Assembly: GCA_029249345.1 (NCBI GenBank)
Contig: JAQWHM010000017.1
Coordinates: 248,001-312,000 of the forward strand
Length of the DNA stretch: 64,000 nucleotides
Direction of reading: 5' to 3'
Source: UBA10348 sp002469915
GTDB lineage: Bacteria > Bacteroidota > Rhodothermia > Rhodothermales > UBA10348
The position numbers and the translations under genes were made by a program. The number at the start of each line of letters is the position of its first letter. Positions within the stretch are counted from its first letter, which is position 1. This document shows, piece by piece, positions 1-8,708 of the stretch. The notes under the pieces are model-generated. The model made no database searches. It worked only from the letters and a program-made list of their open reading frames with translations, and had not been told where the DNA came from.

Positions 1-300
1 CATCTGAAACAAGCGATCTCTAGCGATGGCAAAACCCAATGCAATAATCGCGTCCTTATCACTTTTCGCAAAAATATGCGGCACGCCACGTGAATCCATT
101 TTTAGCATTACTGGGGCGTTCATCCCCTCGATCATAAGATCACCCGAGTCATGTGGGCGTGCCTCACGAGCCGTGGCCCACAATCCGTCTATTGGATCTA
201 GCCAATCCCCGGGAGCGGGATTACCTCCAATGGATGTATTCAAAAGAACAACTAGGCCTAACGCAATGCCCAGTTTACTGATGCGATAAAATAGTGACAT
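1..300 (-). CDS. Penicillin acylase family protein, N-terminal part (runs off window)
   Basis: The minus strand is open from an ATG at 298-300 to the window edge, giving 100 residues with no stop. A hydrophobic N-terminal segment (residues 8-21) suggests export. Residues 66-100 carry the family hallmark block: GVPHIFAKSDKDA, then ALGFAIARDRLFQM. Penicillin acylases are periplasmic Ntn-hydrolases that cleave amide bonds, including acyl-homoserine lactones in some members. The autocatalytic serine lies outside the window, so activity and substrate cannot be judged. It lies 53 bases downstream of the ParA-type gene on the same strand. The family call is firm; the substrate is unknown. Confidence 0.85.
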   Translation of the reverse strand, partial: MSLFYRISKLGIALGLVVLLNTSIGGNPAPGDWLDPIDGLWATAREARPHDSGDLMIEGMNAPVMLKMDSRGVPHIFAKSDKDAIIALGFAIARDRLFQM

Positions 301-353
301 AACGATTGTGTAAGATTGGAAGTTAGTTCCATTTACGAAGATACCGACACTTA

Positions 354-1139
354 TTAAGACGTTGAACCAGCATCTGGCTGATCGAATAGCTTAGAGATTT
401 CCTCTGCTACATTCGCATAATCAATCGCACCTCGAGCATGGGGATTACCGTCATAAACTGAGCGCCCCTCCTGATTTGATACAGAAAGGGTAGTGCAGGT
501 CCTAATAATACCATCCATGACATCAGAACCATACTTTTCTCTTAAATAATGCCTGTATGCAAAGTGATTTTTCTTTCTTCCATCAACCATGGTGAGTAGC
601 ATTTTCACACCCCTTAGACCTGGGTTCAGCTTTTTACGAACCATTTTTACCGTTTGATAGGTCTGCTCTCCACCCACAACGGGTTGATACTCGGGCAAAA
701 TTGGAATGACTACGACGTCTGCCGCTACCAAGGCATTTAGGCTGTAGACGGTGACGGCAGCAGCCGTGTCCAGAACTACGATATCATACTTTCCGTCCAG
801 CGATTGTAAATACTCTCTTGCCCACAAAATATCTGTAGGTTTGTTTAGTTTTCGCATCGCTGTTGATAGCGCCGGAGAAGAAGGTATTAGGTCGAATGTT
901 GGTAACTGAATGATCGGAGGCTGAATAGACATATCCTCCTGAAACAGGGCCAGTGAGGAATGCTCGGGCGATGGTTCAGGTTGACCCATCATCCGAGTCA
1001 GAAAGCCTTGAGGATCTAGATCTATCACCAGCACTCGCTGACCGCTCAGGGCCAGTGCGGCAGAAAGATTGATGGAAGAGGTCGTCTTGCCTGTTCCTCC
1101 CTTGTGATTACAGATCGTAAGTATGATCATTCCGGGCAT
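354..1139 (-). CDS. ParA/MinD-family ATPase
   Basis: A 261-residue P-loop ATPase of the ParA/Soj type. The deviant Walker A motif KGGTGKTT is at about residues 13-20, followed by a conserved VLVIDLDPQG block, and VVLDTAAA serves as Walker B. These proteins dimerise on ATP and position DNA or protein cargo on the nucleoid. No ParB gene or parS-like repeat is visible next to it, so it may be an orphan that positions something other than the chromosome. The ATG at 1137-1139 or the one three codons inside could be the start. It diverges from lnt with only 44 bases between them. Confidence 0.85.
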   Translation of the reverse strand: MPGMIILTICNHKGGTGKTTSSINLSAALALSGQRVLVIDLDPQGFLTRMMGQPEPSPEHSSLALFQEDMSIQPPIIQLPTFDLIPSSPALSTAMRKLNKPTDILWAREYLQSLDGKYDIVVLDTAAAVTVYSLNALVAADVVVIPILPEYQPVVGGEQTYQTVKMVRKKLNPGLRGVKMLLTMVDGRKKNHFAYRHYLREKYGSDVMDGIIRTCTTLSVSNQEGRSVYDGNPHARGAIDYANVAEEISKLFDQPDAGSTS

Positions 1140-1183
1140 GGTGGGTTAAAAAAACAGGCCCTCTAGCTTCGGGGAAGTTACCC

Positions 1184-2728
1184 TTGCTCTTTAGATCAGT
1201 CAAATCGAAGGTGATTTTCATTTCAAGTCCCAAACGAATACCCAGATTTATTCAATCGAATACCGCGCGCACCCTTGCAGTCGTGTTAGCCGGGCTTGCG
1301 TTGGGGCTTGCTTGGCCACCTTTCGGAATCTGGCCATTCGCGTTATTATCGCCCGGTATTTTGCTATTGAGCCTCCGAAACACAGATAGCCGATCTGCTT
1401 TCCTGCTCAGCTTTTCATTCTTCACCGCAGCTTGGGCCGTGGCCTTTCATTGGAATGCCTTTCATCCCGTCTCGGTTACGGCCGCCTCGTCTGTTTTTGC
1501 CCTTTTAGCAATGATTAGTGTCCTCTCGGCACTTATCTCGACTACTTACCATGCTAGCACAAGAAGCACCAGCTTAGTTGGCGCTGCTCTAGCTATCGTC
1601 GTTTTTGATGCGTTCATGATGCGCGGTCCGGTAGCTATGCCCGGAACGATGATCGGATTATCCCTTTCCTCCTCTAAGTTGGCTCTCGGGTGGGCTTCTT
1701 TGCTCGGTGTGCTGGGGCTCTCCGTTATCGTGATATTGTTCAACCTCTGTTGGGTTTTTGCCATCATGCGTCCCAACTTCCTGGGTCGGGCTTTGGCAGT
1801 GTGCGTTTTTATCCTAGTCTTACCTTTTTTGACGCCTCGTAATCCGGCGCCAATGGGTCGTCCTATCCAGGTGAGTATCATTCAGCCTGGTGTATCTCCA
1901 GAAAAGTGGGCCGATGTACATGATCCTTCGAAAATGGACCTCTTCGAGCGACTATTTGACGAGGCAAGACGGAAGTCTCCGGAGTCAGCGCTGTTCATCC
2001 TTCCAGAAACGGCGCTTCCGGTCGCAGAAGAGGATAGTCTTTCGAACATGATTCGCACGCTCTCCGATATGGTCGATGCGGACGTCATTTCAGGCGGTAT
2101 CCTTCAAACGGAAGGGCATGACTTTTTCAACGCGATTGTAGCTCAGTCTACTTTATCAAAAACCGTCTTTTATGCTAAGCGACGGTTGGTGCCTTTCGCA
2201 GAGCACGTACCTTTTTCAAACTTCATTCCTTTCTTCAAACGGTTTCAGCTCGATTCTGGAGGCGTGTCATCCTACGAAAATGGTAAGGACTACCGGATTT
2301 TCCATACTTCTGGCATCAACATTGGATTGATGATCTGTTTTGAGAGCTTTTTCTCGGTGGATGGATTTAGATATCGAAAAGGCGGAGCTGATGCGCTCGT
2401 TGTTGTAACCCAAGATGGCTGGTGGAAAAGTGATGCCGCTCGCGCCCAGCATCTCTCCTACACCGCTTTACTTGCCGCTTCATCGGGACTTCCCGTCCTA
2501 CAGGCTTCGGTGGACGGCTATTCAGGGTCCTTCGATGCTCGAGGCAACCTTGTTTCCAAGACCTCCCTAGGACAATCCATCTCCCAAGTAGAACTTTCTT
2601 CAACAAAGACCCAGGCGCTATATGCACTGTATGGCGATGCACCCGTTCTTCTTTTCATCCTGTGTAGCTCCATTGCCTATCTTTTGCTCCGCTATGGCCG
2701 CAGAAACACACTCTCTAAGTTCCGTTAA
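1184..2728 (+). CDS. lnt: Apolipoprotein N-acyltransferase
   Basis: A 514-residue inner-membrane enzyme that adds the third acyl chain to the N-terminal cysteine of lipoproteins. The N-terminal half has about six hydrophobic segments; the C-terminal half is a nitrilase-type domain. The expected catalytic triad is visible: E275 (ILPETALP), K332 (AKRRLVPFAEHVPF) and C385 (LMICFESFF). A last hydrophobic segment lies at the C-terminus. The start is TTG with a purine-rich GGGGAAG just upstream; GTG at 1211 is an alternative, and no early ATG exists. The gene is followed after 4 bases by maf. The many lipoproteins in this window fit its presence. Confidence 0.93.
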   Translation: MLFRSVKSKVIFISSPKRIPRFIQSNTARTLAVVLAGLALGLAWPPFGIWPFALLSPGILLLSLRNTDSRSAFLLSFSFFTAAWAVAFHWNAFHPVSVTAASSVFALLAMISVLSALISTTYHASTRSTSLVGAALAIVVFDAFMMRGPVAMPGTMIGLSLSSSKLALGWASLLGVLGLSVIVILFNLCWVFAIMRPNFLGRALAVCVFILVLPFLTPRNPAPMGRPIQVSIIQPGVSPEKWADVHDPSKMDLFERLFDEARRKSPESALFILPETALPVAEEDSLSNMIRTLSDMVDADVISGGILQTEGHDFFNAIVAQSTLSKTVFYAKRRLVPFAEHVPFSNFIPFFKRFQLDSGGVSSYENGKDYRIFHTSGINIGLMICFESFFSVDGFRYRKGGADALVVVTQDGWWKSDAARAQHLSYTALLAASSGLPVLQASVDGYSGSFDARGNLVSKTSLGQSISQVELSSTKTQALYALYGDAPVLLFILCSSIAYLLLRYGRRNTLSKFR

Positions 2729-2741
2729 ATAGTTGTCCAGC

Positions 2742-3335
2742 ATGCAGTTATCTGTTCCCTTCATTTTAGCCTCTGGTTCTCCCCGTAGGAGTCACTTACT
2801 AGCAGCAACGGGCTTTCAGTTTGAGGTTATCCCTGCAGATATGAAAGAAATCGTCATCGAAGGCGAACCGGCCGACCAAATGGTTTCCCGTCTTTCTAAA
2901 GAGAAAGGCTCACTCATTTCCGATCAGTATTCAAGCTCTTTGGTTCTGGCCGCAGATACCTGTGTCGTTTTGGACGATCACATCTTGGGAAAACCAACCT
3001 CGTTCGACGATGCGGTATTTATGCTGAAACGCCTTAGAAACCGAAGGCACATCGTGCACACCGGTATCGCTTTACTACACAAGGACAGTGGAAGGACCGT
3101 AACTAAGGTAGAGACTACGTATGTGGATTTTGCCCCAGTGAGTGATGACGAAATCCATGAATATGTTAAGGGAGGCTCCCCCATGGACAAGGCTGGTGGG
3201 TATGGCATCCAAGATGACAGGGGTGCATTTTTTGTGCGCGGAATCGAAGGGGATTTCTATAATGTGATGGGGCTTCCGCTCCACCGATTATATGTAACCC
3301 TCCGGACAGATTTCAAGGACCTCATTACCGGATAG
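2742..3335 (+). CDS. maf: Maf-family nucleotide pyrophosphatase
   Basis: A cytoplasmic nucleoside triphosphate pyrophosphatase of about 197 residues, thought to hydrolyse non-canonical or modified nucleotides. It has the Maf signature LASGSPRRSHLL near the N-terminus, then ADTCVVLDDHILGKP, DKAGGYGIQ and GDFYNVMGLPLHRL. I chose ATG at 2742; an in-frame TTG at 2733 would add three residues. It sits a few bases behind lnt and is probably co-transcribed with it. Confidence 0.92.
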   Translation: MQLSVPFILASGSPRRSHLLAATGFQFEVIPADMKEIVIEGEPADQMVSRLSKEKGSLISDQYSSSLVLAADTCVVLDDHILGKPTSFDDAVFMLKRLRNRRHIVHTGIALLHKDSGRTVTKVETTYVDFAPVSDDEIHEYVKGGSPMDKAGGYGIQDDRGAFFVRGIEGDFYNVMGLPLHRLYVTLRTDFKDLITG

Positions 3336-3367
3336 ATCGTAGTACGCGTCTTCCCTAAGAGATTAAT

Positions 3368-4126
3368 ATGGCGCCCTCTCACGACAAATTAAAAGTTCTA
3401 CTACTTCAGGCCCGCAACACGCAGGATATAGAAGTTCAAGAACAGACGTGCTTTCTAGAACGATGCCGTCTCCAAGATCGTCAACTAGATTGTATCAACC
3501 TTGGTCGTCAGGCCCCACCATCGGACTACCTCTCCGTATTGGACGGTTACGATGCCTTATTAATCGGGGGCGCTGGCGAATACTCTGCAATGGATGACAC
3601 GAGCTGGATGCCGTTCATGTTGTCACTCGTACAAGAGGCATATAATCGCAAGCTGCCCACGTTCGGCAGTTGCTGGGGTCATCAAATTATTGCACGCGCA
3701 TTGGGAGGGGAAGTGCAGCACGATCCGGATAAGGCAGAATTAGGCTGCCACCATATTGAACTGACCGAAGCTGGACGACACGATGAGCTTTTGGGGACCT
3801 TCCCGCACTCATTTATGGCCAACATGGGGCATCATGATCGAGTTACGAGACTTCCGGAAGGTGCTATTGAATTAGCCGATAATAGAACCCAGCCCAATGA
3901 AGCCTTTCGACTAAAAGACCGTCCTATGTACGGTACTCAGTTCCATAGTGAGTTAAATGCACACCGAGAGCGATTGCGCCTAATTCGGTACAGGGCGTTT
4001 TACATGGAGGAGTTGCATTCAGAAGACGCTTTACAGGCTATTTTCCATGGTTTGAAAGAAACGACAGAAGTTGATCACCTGATGTTCGACTTTCTCACTT
4101 TGTTTGCAGTAGAGAAGTCGGCTTAG
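3368..4126 (+). CDS. Type 1 glutamine amidotransferase-like protein
   Basis: A 252-residue stand-alone class-I amidotransferase domain. The triad is visible as C102 (GSCWGHQ), H193 and E195 (GTQFHSEL). It resembles the GMP synthase glutaminase domain, but no synthetase domain is attached. Such free-standing proteins often act as gamma-glutamyl hydrolases or transfer ammonia to an unknown partner. It follows maf by 32 bases and ends by overlapping the convergent nitroreductase gene by 4 bases. The substrate is unknown. Confidence 0.8.
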   Translation: MAPSHDKLKVLLLQARNTQDIEVQEQTCFLERCRLQDRQLDCINLGRQAPPSDYLSVLDGYDALLIGGAGEYSAMDDTSWMPFMLSLVQEAYNRKLPTFGSCWGHQIIARALGGEVQHDPDKAELGCHHIELTEAGRHDELLGTFPHSFMANMGHHDRVTRLPEGAIELADNRTQPNEAFRLKDRPMYGTQFHSELNAHRERLRLIRYRAFYMEELHSEDALQAIFHGLKETTEVDHLMFDFLTLFAVEKSA

Positions 4127-5190
4127 CGACCAAACCCGGGATGTAGCATTACGTCTATCAGAGGGCGTCGGGGCGTTGCTGGAGATCGTTCGGGATAACC
4201 GAAGCGTACTAGAATCTGTGGAATTGACTCCGTTTTCAGCGACTCTTTGATAAGCCGGTGGGTTGGCGCTAGAAATAAAGGATGACTCATGAGCGCAGCT
4301 CCAATTCCGCGGCCTGCAACTTTGTTGAGCATATTTGAAAGAACAATTCCAGAGTTAGCCCAATCCATTGGGGCGTCGCGATCGGTTAGAACCGCTCCTG
4401 TCAACGTCCGCCGTTCACCCGATCCAAGAAATTGCATGGGTGCAGACCATAACTCCTTGCTAGAAGGCAGCTTAGTTGATCGGGCTGGAACGCCATCTCG
4501 ACTTCTTTTTCTGAGCGGATGCATCCATGAAGCATTTTCCCGCATAAAATGCTTATCCGCAGACCAAATAGAGTCAGCTTGCTGGACGGCTGCAAGTACC
4601 TCAAATTCACACTCAGGATCGCAATTAAAGCACATAACAGCATGCTCTGTGGAAACATCCGCTGCGGATTCAATCAAATAATCAACTGGTAACGGTTTAT
4701 GTCGAAAACCAGCTCTTACCGTTTTTCGCTTGTGAATAGCATCTAATTTGATTAGCCAGTCAGAATCTTGATCTCGTTCGGGTTTTAACGTGATCCGGGC
4801 AACCAGATCCGGCTCAGCAATATTCGGAAATACTTGTAGGCTATGATCTAGGCCAACGGCGTCCAGTGCTGCGCAAAGATTTCCAGTTGCCGCTCCACAG
4901 CTAATTGTTAGAGCTCGATCGTCAGGGTCAACGACAGCAAGGGCACGGCTTCGGTCGGCGAAAATCTCTACGGACCGGTCTGTAATCCTAAATAGCCATG
5001 GTTGCGTGTTGTGGGTAGATGGTGCTAGAGCTGCATAATTGACCACAAACTTGAGTTTAGTCTCAAGGGTAGCATCCCAGGGGAAATCAATCCCACGAAT
5101 ATCTCGGGGGCTATTTTCCTTATTCATTAATCCGCTTATTCGCGCTTTCTTTTTTGTAGTCACTAGTTCCTTTTGCCAGTTTAAGGACAC
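4123..5190 (-). CDS. Acg-type nitroreductase family protein
   Basis: A 355-residue protein of the Acg/FMN-binding nitroreductase type. The first half has the typical block APSTHNTQPWLF with ADRSRALAVVDPDDR and SCGAATGNL; the C-terminal half has the second, degenerate nitroreductase lobe (RGIGAALMSHPLF, ILVRFGYPE). Members bind FMN or sequester it; a redox role is likely and the substrate is unknown. The GTG at 5190 is the furthest start, but the ATG at 5125-5127, 21 residues inside, gives a more usual N-terminus. A good -10 hexamer lies upstream at 5245-5240. Confidence 0.8.
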   Translation of the reverse strand: MSLNWQKELVTTKKKARISGLMNKENSPRDIRGIDFPWDATLETKLKFVVNYAALAPSTHNTQPWLFRITDRSVEIFADRSRALAVVDPDDRALTISCGAATGNLCAALDAVGLDHSLQVFPNIAEPDLVARITLKPERDQDSDWLIKLDAIHKRKTVRAGFRHKPLPVDYLIESAADVSTEHAVMCFNCDPECEFEVLAAVQQADSIWSADKHFMRENASWMHPLRKRSRDGVPARSTKLPSSKELWSAPMQFLGSGERRTLTGAVLTDRDAPMDWANSGIVLSNMLNKVAGRGIGAALMSHPLFLAPTHRLIKESLKTESIPQILVRFGYPERSPATPRRPLIDVMLHPGFGR

Positions 5191-5239
5191 GTACTAAGAA
5201 CGCTCCATGCGATCGTTGAAGTTGACCGGAAGGGTAACG

Positions 5240-5266
5240 ATTATACTGTAGGGGTAATCCCTACTA
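5240..5266 (-). promoter_or_regulatory. Candidate promoter for the nitroreductase gene
   Basis: Read on the minus strand, a perfect TATAAT (5245-5240) is preceded after 16 bases by TTAGTA. It faces the nitroreductase start about 50 bases downstream. The -35 match is weak. On the plus strand the same stretch holds TTGACC (5222-5227) and TATACT (5242-5247), but only 14 bases apart. Confidence 0.45.
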
Positions 5267-5284
5267 AGGCCATTTAAACGCTAA

Positions 5285-5320
5285 GCGGGGGGCTGCAAAG
5301 CAGCCCCCCGCACTTTTTGA
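5285..5320. terminator. GC-rich hairpin, probable intrinsic terminator
   Basis: A perfect 12-bp stem (5285-5296 with 5300-5311) has an AAA loop and is followed on the plus strand by ACTTTTT. It lies 80 bases beyond the stop of the TonB-fragment gene, which reads the other way. The T-run favours plus-strand use, yet no plus-strand gene precedes it. Confidence 0.65.
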
Positions 5321-5390
5321 TCCGTCCTGACCGCAATCCAGCATATGCGGCTACATCCAAGTGAACGGGTCAAATTCAGTTTTAATTAGA

Positions 5391-5735
5391 CTATTGTTTT
5401 ATATCCTTCAACCGAAATCGGATAGGGATCGCCAACCGAACGGGCACAGCTTTACCTCGCTGCTTACCGGGGATAAATTTTAGTGCCATTACAGCCCTGA
5501 CAGCCGCCTCATCAAGCACCTGTCCACCTGTTCGTACAGTTACAGGATCATACGGTAGCCCATCTGGCCCGACTACAATTTGAACCACGACAAGTCCTTC
5601 TATTCCGGCCTGTCGAGCAATTTCAGGATATTCCAGGTGCTCATACACCTTCTGATTACCCCCGATGATTTCAGGCATTTGCTCAACAACCACAAAGATT
5701 TCCTCTTGCGATGTCTCTCGCCTGGCGATCGGCAT
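5391..5735 (-). pseudogene. TonB C-terminal domain fragment, out of frame with the upstream kinase
   Basis: The reading frame encodes 114 residues, of which about residues 10-112 are a clear TonB C-terminal domain: EEIFVVVEQMPEIIGG, YPEIARQAGIEG, VVVQIVVGPDG, DEAAVRAVMALKFIPGKQ. TonB proteins need an N-terminal membrane anchor and a periplasmic spacer, and both are missing. The only ATG lies inside the histidine kinase frame, and the first nine residues are a frame-shadow of kinase DNA. I read this as the 3' end of a tonB-like gene joined by deletion to a kinase gene at about 5700-5710. It could be expressed by reinitiation, but it would be cytoplasmic and not functional as TonB. Confidence 0.75.
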
Positions 5736-6609
5736 CTCGTACCAGATCCGTCATTTCAAACAGATCTTCAGCAAATGGAGAGCCGGCGTCCTCCATCCGG
5801 TTGGCAATACTGCGAGAGATTAAGCCGATTCCAGTTAACATTTGCCCTAATCCATCATGCAGGTCTTGCCCAACTCGTCTGCGCTCTTGTTCGGAAATAC
5901 GTAATACCTCTTGTTCTAACCTTCGGCGATTAGAGATATCGCGGATAATCCCGACAAAGAGCCGGTCTCCTCCTGATTGATATTCACTTATGGCTAGATC
6001 CATGGGAAACTCCTCGCCACTTTTCCGCCTTCCAGACACCTCTCGACCAATTCCGATTACCTTCTTTTTGCCCGTACTGAGGTAGTTACTTACATACGTG
6101 TCATGCGACCGCGCATGTTCCTCAGGCATGAGCATCTTGACATTTTTGCCTAAGGTCTCTTCCGACGAGTATTCAAAAATATTTTTTGCCGCTCCATTTA
6201 TGAGCCGAATGAGGCCCCTTGCATCCATAATGATGACGCCTTCAACGGTACCTTCCAAAAGGGCTTTGAACTGTAGCCTACTAGATTCTCTCAAATCGTG
6301 TCTATGCTGGATGAACGGCAGGCGTTGAAACAGATTGGAGGGTTCGAAGAACAAGTCATCAATCGTGTTTTCGAGTGTGCTCCAGAGGTCCTCTTTTTGC
6401 TGCAATGGAGCATGCGCTAGTCGAACACAGCCGGGAATTTGATCCAATAAAATCTGCAAAGCATCCAATTTGGTCGCATCCACGGATAGGAATATGACTA
6501 TATCCGCCTGCTCGCAGTTTTGTGTTGGATAGACTAACATGTGCTCCTCTGCTAACTTTTCCCTGAGGGGTAGAAATTCCTGCAGATGATCAACAATAAG
6601 TATGGTCAT
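5683..6609 (-). pseudogene. PAS histidine kinase truncated before its ATPase domain
   Basis: The 308-residue product has a receiver-like N-terminal region (1-60), a PAS domain (about 110-228, with EGVIIMDARGLIRLINGAA and the PAC-like FVGIIRDISNRRR) and a HisKA_3 dimerisation helix with the phospho-acceptor H251 in QDLHDGLGQ. A complete kinase of this class continues for about 100 residues into a HATPase_c domain. Here the frame leaves the family after ARDIARG and stops five residues later (NLCGC), where TonB sequence begins in another frame. Without the ATP-binding domain it cannot phosphorylate itself. It follows sixA by 16 bases in an apparent folB-sixA-kinase operon. Confidence 0.8.
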
Positions 6610-6625
6610 GTTACCTGGTAAAGAT

Positions 6626-7117
6626 CTAATCTAGACTTCGTGCGAGAATGTGCCGAGAAAGCTGCCCTGTTCCAATGCCAACGTCACTCCAATTATCAGA
6701 GTTGTGCTCGATTTCAATAAATGTAGCTGTCGGCACGTCCACCAATTTTCCACCTATTAGGGATGAAGCGATAATACCAGTCGTCGGTTGGTGACCAATG
6801 ACCAACACCTTGTTCAATGCCTGATCTAAATTTTGAAGTCGCTCGAAGACATACATCGGTGTTGAGAGATACAACTCATCATCAAACTCGATATCTGACT
6901 CCCAATTAGCTGCTGCAGACAGAAGTGTATAGGTTTGCCTGGTACGCAATGAACTGGAGCACAAAACCAGATCGGGAGCACTCATAAAATCAACCAAGTG
7001 CGTTCCCATCTTTGTGGCAGATGATTTTCCACGATTGTTCAATGGGCGATTAAAGTCACCGGAATAATCTGCATCCCAATCAGATTTGGCATGACGCATG
7101 AGATAAATCGTCTTCAC
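6626..7117 (-). CDS. sixA: SixA-type phosphohistidine phosphatase
   Basis: A 163-residue histidine-phosphatase-superfamily protein. The catalytic motif MRHAKSDW is at residues 7-14 (H9), and the second histidine is in VIGHQPTTG. SixA enzymes remove phosphate from phosphohistidine in HPt or NPr proteins. The start is GTG, overlapping the folB stop by one base (TAGTG), so the two are translationally coupled. It precedes a histidine kinase remnant, which would be a sensible functional neighbour if the kinase were intact. Confidence 0.87.
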   Translation of the reverse strand: MKTIYLMRHAKSDWDADYSGDFNRPLNNRGKSSATKMGTHLVDFMSAPDLVLCSSSLRTRQTYTLLSAAANWESDIEFDDELYLSTPMYVFERLQNLDQALNKVLVIGHQPTTGIIASSLIGGKLVDVPTATFIEIEHNSDNWSDVGIGTGQLSRHILARSLD

Positions 7118-7491
7118 TATCCTTCTCCTCGGCTTAGCTTACAGTGTGCTTCAGCACTGTCGCAGGGCCCACCCACCGGTGGGTTCGCTTTACGCACGGT
7201 AACCTCAATCTTGAGAACAACGTCCTCGTTGTCCAAGATGCGTTGGGCAATGAGATAGGAGAGTCGTTCGATCAAGTAGAACTTGTTCTCGGTCACGATC
7301 TCTTTCACTTCGCGGTAAACGCGCTCGTAGTCCACGGTTTTTGAAAGATCATCGTTTTTGGCGGCTTCGTCGAAATTCAATTCCATTTCGACATCGACTT
7401 CAAATCGCCCTCCCAGACGATGCTCCTCTTGCATTACACCGTGGTGCGCATAAAAAACGGCATTGCGAAGACGTACGGTTCCGATAGACAT
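7117..7491 (-). CDS. folB: Dihydroneopterin aldolase
   Basis: A 124-residue FolB enzyme, which converts dihydroneopterin to 6-hydroxymethyl-dihydropterin in folate synthesis. Family features: VFYAHHGVMQEEHRLGGRF at the N-terminus, TVDYERVY in the middle, and FYLIERLSYLIAQRIL with KANPPVGG near the end. Length is normal. It starts the folB-sixA-kinase group, 39 bases downstream of the lipoprotein gene on the same strand. Confidence 0.93.
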   Translation of the reverse strand: MSIGTVRLRNAVFYAHHGVMQEEHRLGGRFEVDVEMELNFDEAAKNDDLSKTVDYERVYREVKEIVTENKFYLIERLSYLIAQRILDNEDVVLKIEVTVRKANPPVGGPCDSAEAHCKLSRGEG

Positions 7492-7530
7492 AATGGGGCG
7501 GGTTAGGTTGGCGGGAAACTAACACGCTGG

Positions 7531-8517
7531 TTAGTCAAATCCGAGACGTGTCAGGATCTGTTGGTCGCTTTCTTTTCCAAGACCAGCCTCGGCTTGATTC
7601 AACATGTCGGATATAAAGAGCGTCACATACAGTCCCAAAATCGTGTCACTCCTACGAGCATGCTCCGAAAAAGCATCTCGGACGGCCTTATCCCTAAACT
7701 GATCGGGTACAAATACATGCCTCTCTCCATTCGGCCCGGGGCGCGCCACAGATGGAAAACTCTTTTCAGGCTCAAACTGACGATCCCCAAAATGACAGCC
7801 TAAACATTTCGTGGGTACGCTCATGGGATTAGGATCCTTTTGAACGGTAGTCGCCAAAAGACCCTCTTCGTTATACGCGAAATAGTCCCAGTACCCATCC
7901 TTGCGCTTCATCATAACCGTCGTTTCAACAACTGTATCATTTTGTAGGTGCTCACCGACTATCGAGGTACCGACCGGATACAGGATTGCATCCTGAGGCC
8001 GATCCATCTCCTCCAGCGCCGCGTAAATCGCCGAGCGCGGAATTGAAAGTCGCCTTCTAAAGCGTGTCATTTGGCCTTTCACTTCGTGCGAAAACCAGTC
8101 ACTCTGATTCCAGTCGCCAGCGACGTCGCGAAACCGATCAAGAGATGCTGGAGCATCAATTACATTGTAATAGGAATCAAGAATCCAGGCTTCAAATTCT
8201 TCCCAGGTAATGACTCCGTCTTCTCCTGCCCCATTATGGAGCGCAACAATATTCGGAAAATCAATAAGGGACGTAGCCGGTTGTAAAAAGTACTTACTGT
8301 CCTCTTCGTGAAGCACCATCCGCGGCGCACCGTCAGTGTAGGCTCCAAAATAATAATCAAGTAAAAGGCCTTCATCCCCTTTGTCCAGATCAATCAGCAC
8401 CATGTTAGGCGCCGATCCACGATTATCTTTGTCCGTATTGCACCCTGAAACCATCAAAAAGATGGACAGTATCGGAATCAATTCCTTAAAGGAGACTAAG
8501 AATCCTTTCTTCATCAT
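7531..8517 (-). CDS. Lipoprotein with a CxxCH haem-type motif
   Basis: With ATG at 8515-8517 the product is 328 residues and begins with a lipoprotein signal peptide (lipobox MVSGC, C26). The reading frame stays open 59 codons further upstream, but that part does not look like protein. The middle holds EDGVITWEEFEAW, which resembles half of an EF-hand. The C-terminal third has CLGCHFG, a single c-type haem attachment motif, so this may be a surface or periplasmic monohaem cytochrome. I do not recognise the family. A function in electron transfer is inference from the motif alone. Confidence 0.7.
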   Translation of the reverse strand: MMKKGFLVSFKELIPILSIFLMVSGCNTDKDNRGSAPNMVLIDLDKGDEGLLLDYYFGAYTDGAPRMVLHEEDSKYFLQPATSLIDFPNIVALHNGAGEDGVITWEEFEAWILDSYYNVIDAPASLDRFRDVAGDWNQSDWFSHEVKGQMTRFRRRLSIPRSAIYAALEEMDRPQDAILYPVGTSIVGEHLQNDTVVETTVMMKRKDGYWDYFAYNEEGLLATTVQKDPNPMSVPTKCLGCHFGDRQFEPEKSFPSVARPGPNGERHVFVPDQFRDKAVRDAFSEHARRSDTILGLYVTLFISDMLNQAEAGLGKESDQQILTRLGFD

Positions 8518-8708
8518 GGCGAAAACGTACTTTAAGAGGACAAAAGAAGGGCCGTTCAGGGAGGAGCCAACGAAGACTTGTTTTCCGTCGTTCCTTATGC
8601 TTTGGTAAAAAGAGCCGATTTTTGAGAGGAATGCATATGATTGTTTTGCTAAACCACGACACTCAGGCATCAAAAAAGCGACCATTTTAGGCATATATCA
8701 CGGTTTTA

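Noticed and set aside
26..289. An 87-codon plus-strand open frame at the window start
   Set aside because: It is the shadow of the penicillin-acylase frame on the minus strand, which carries clear family motifs and runs off the edge.
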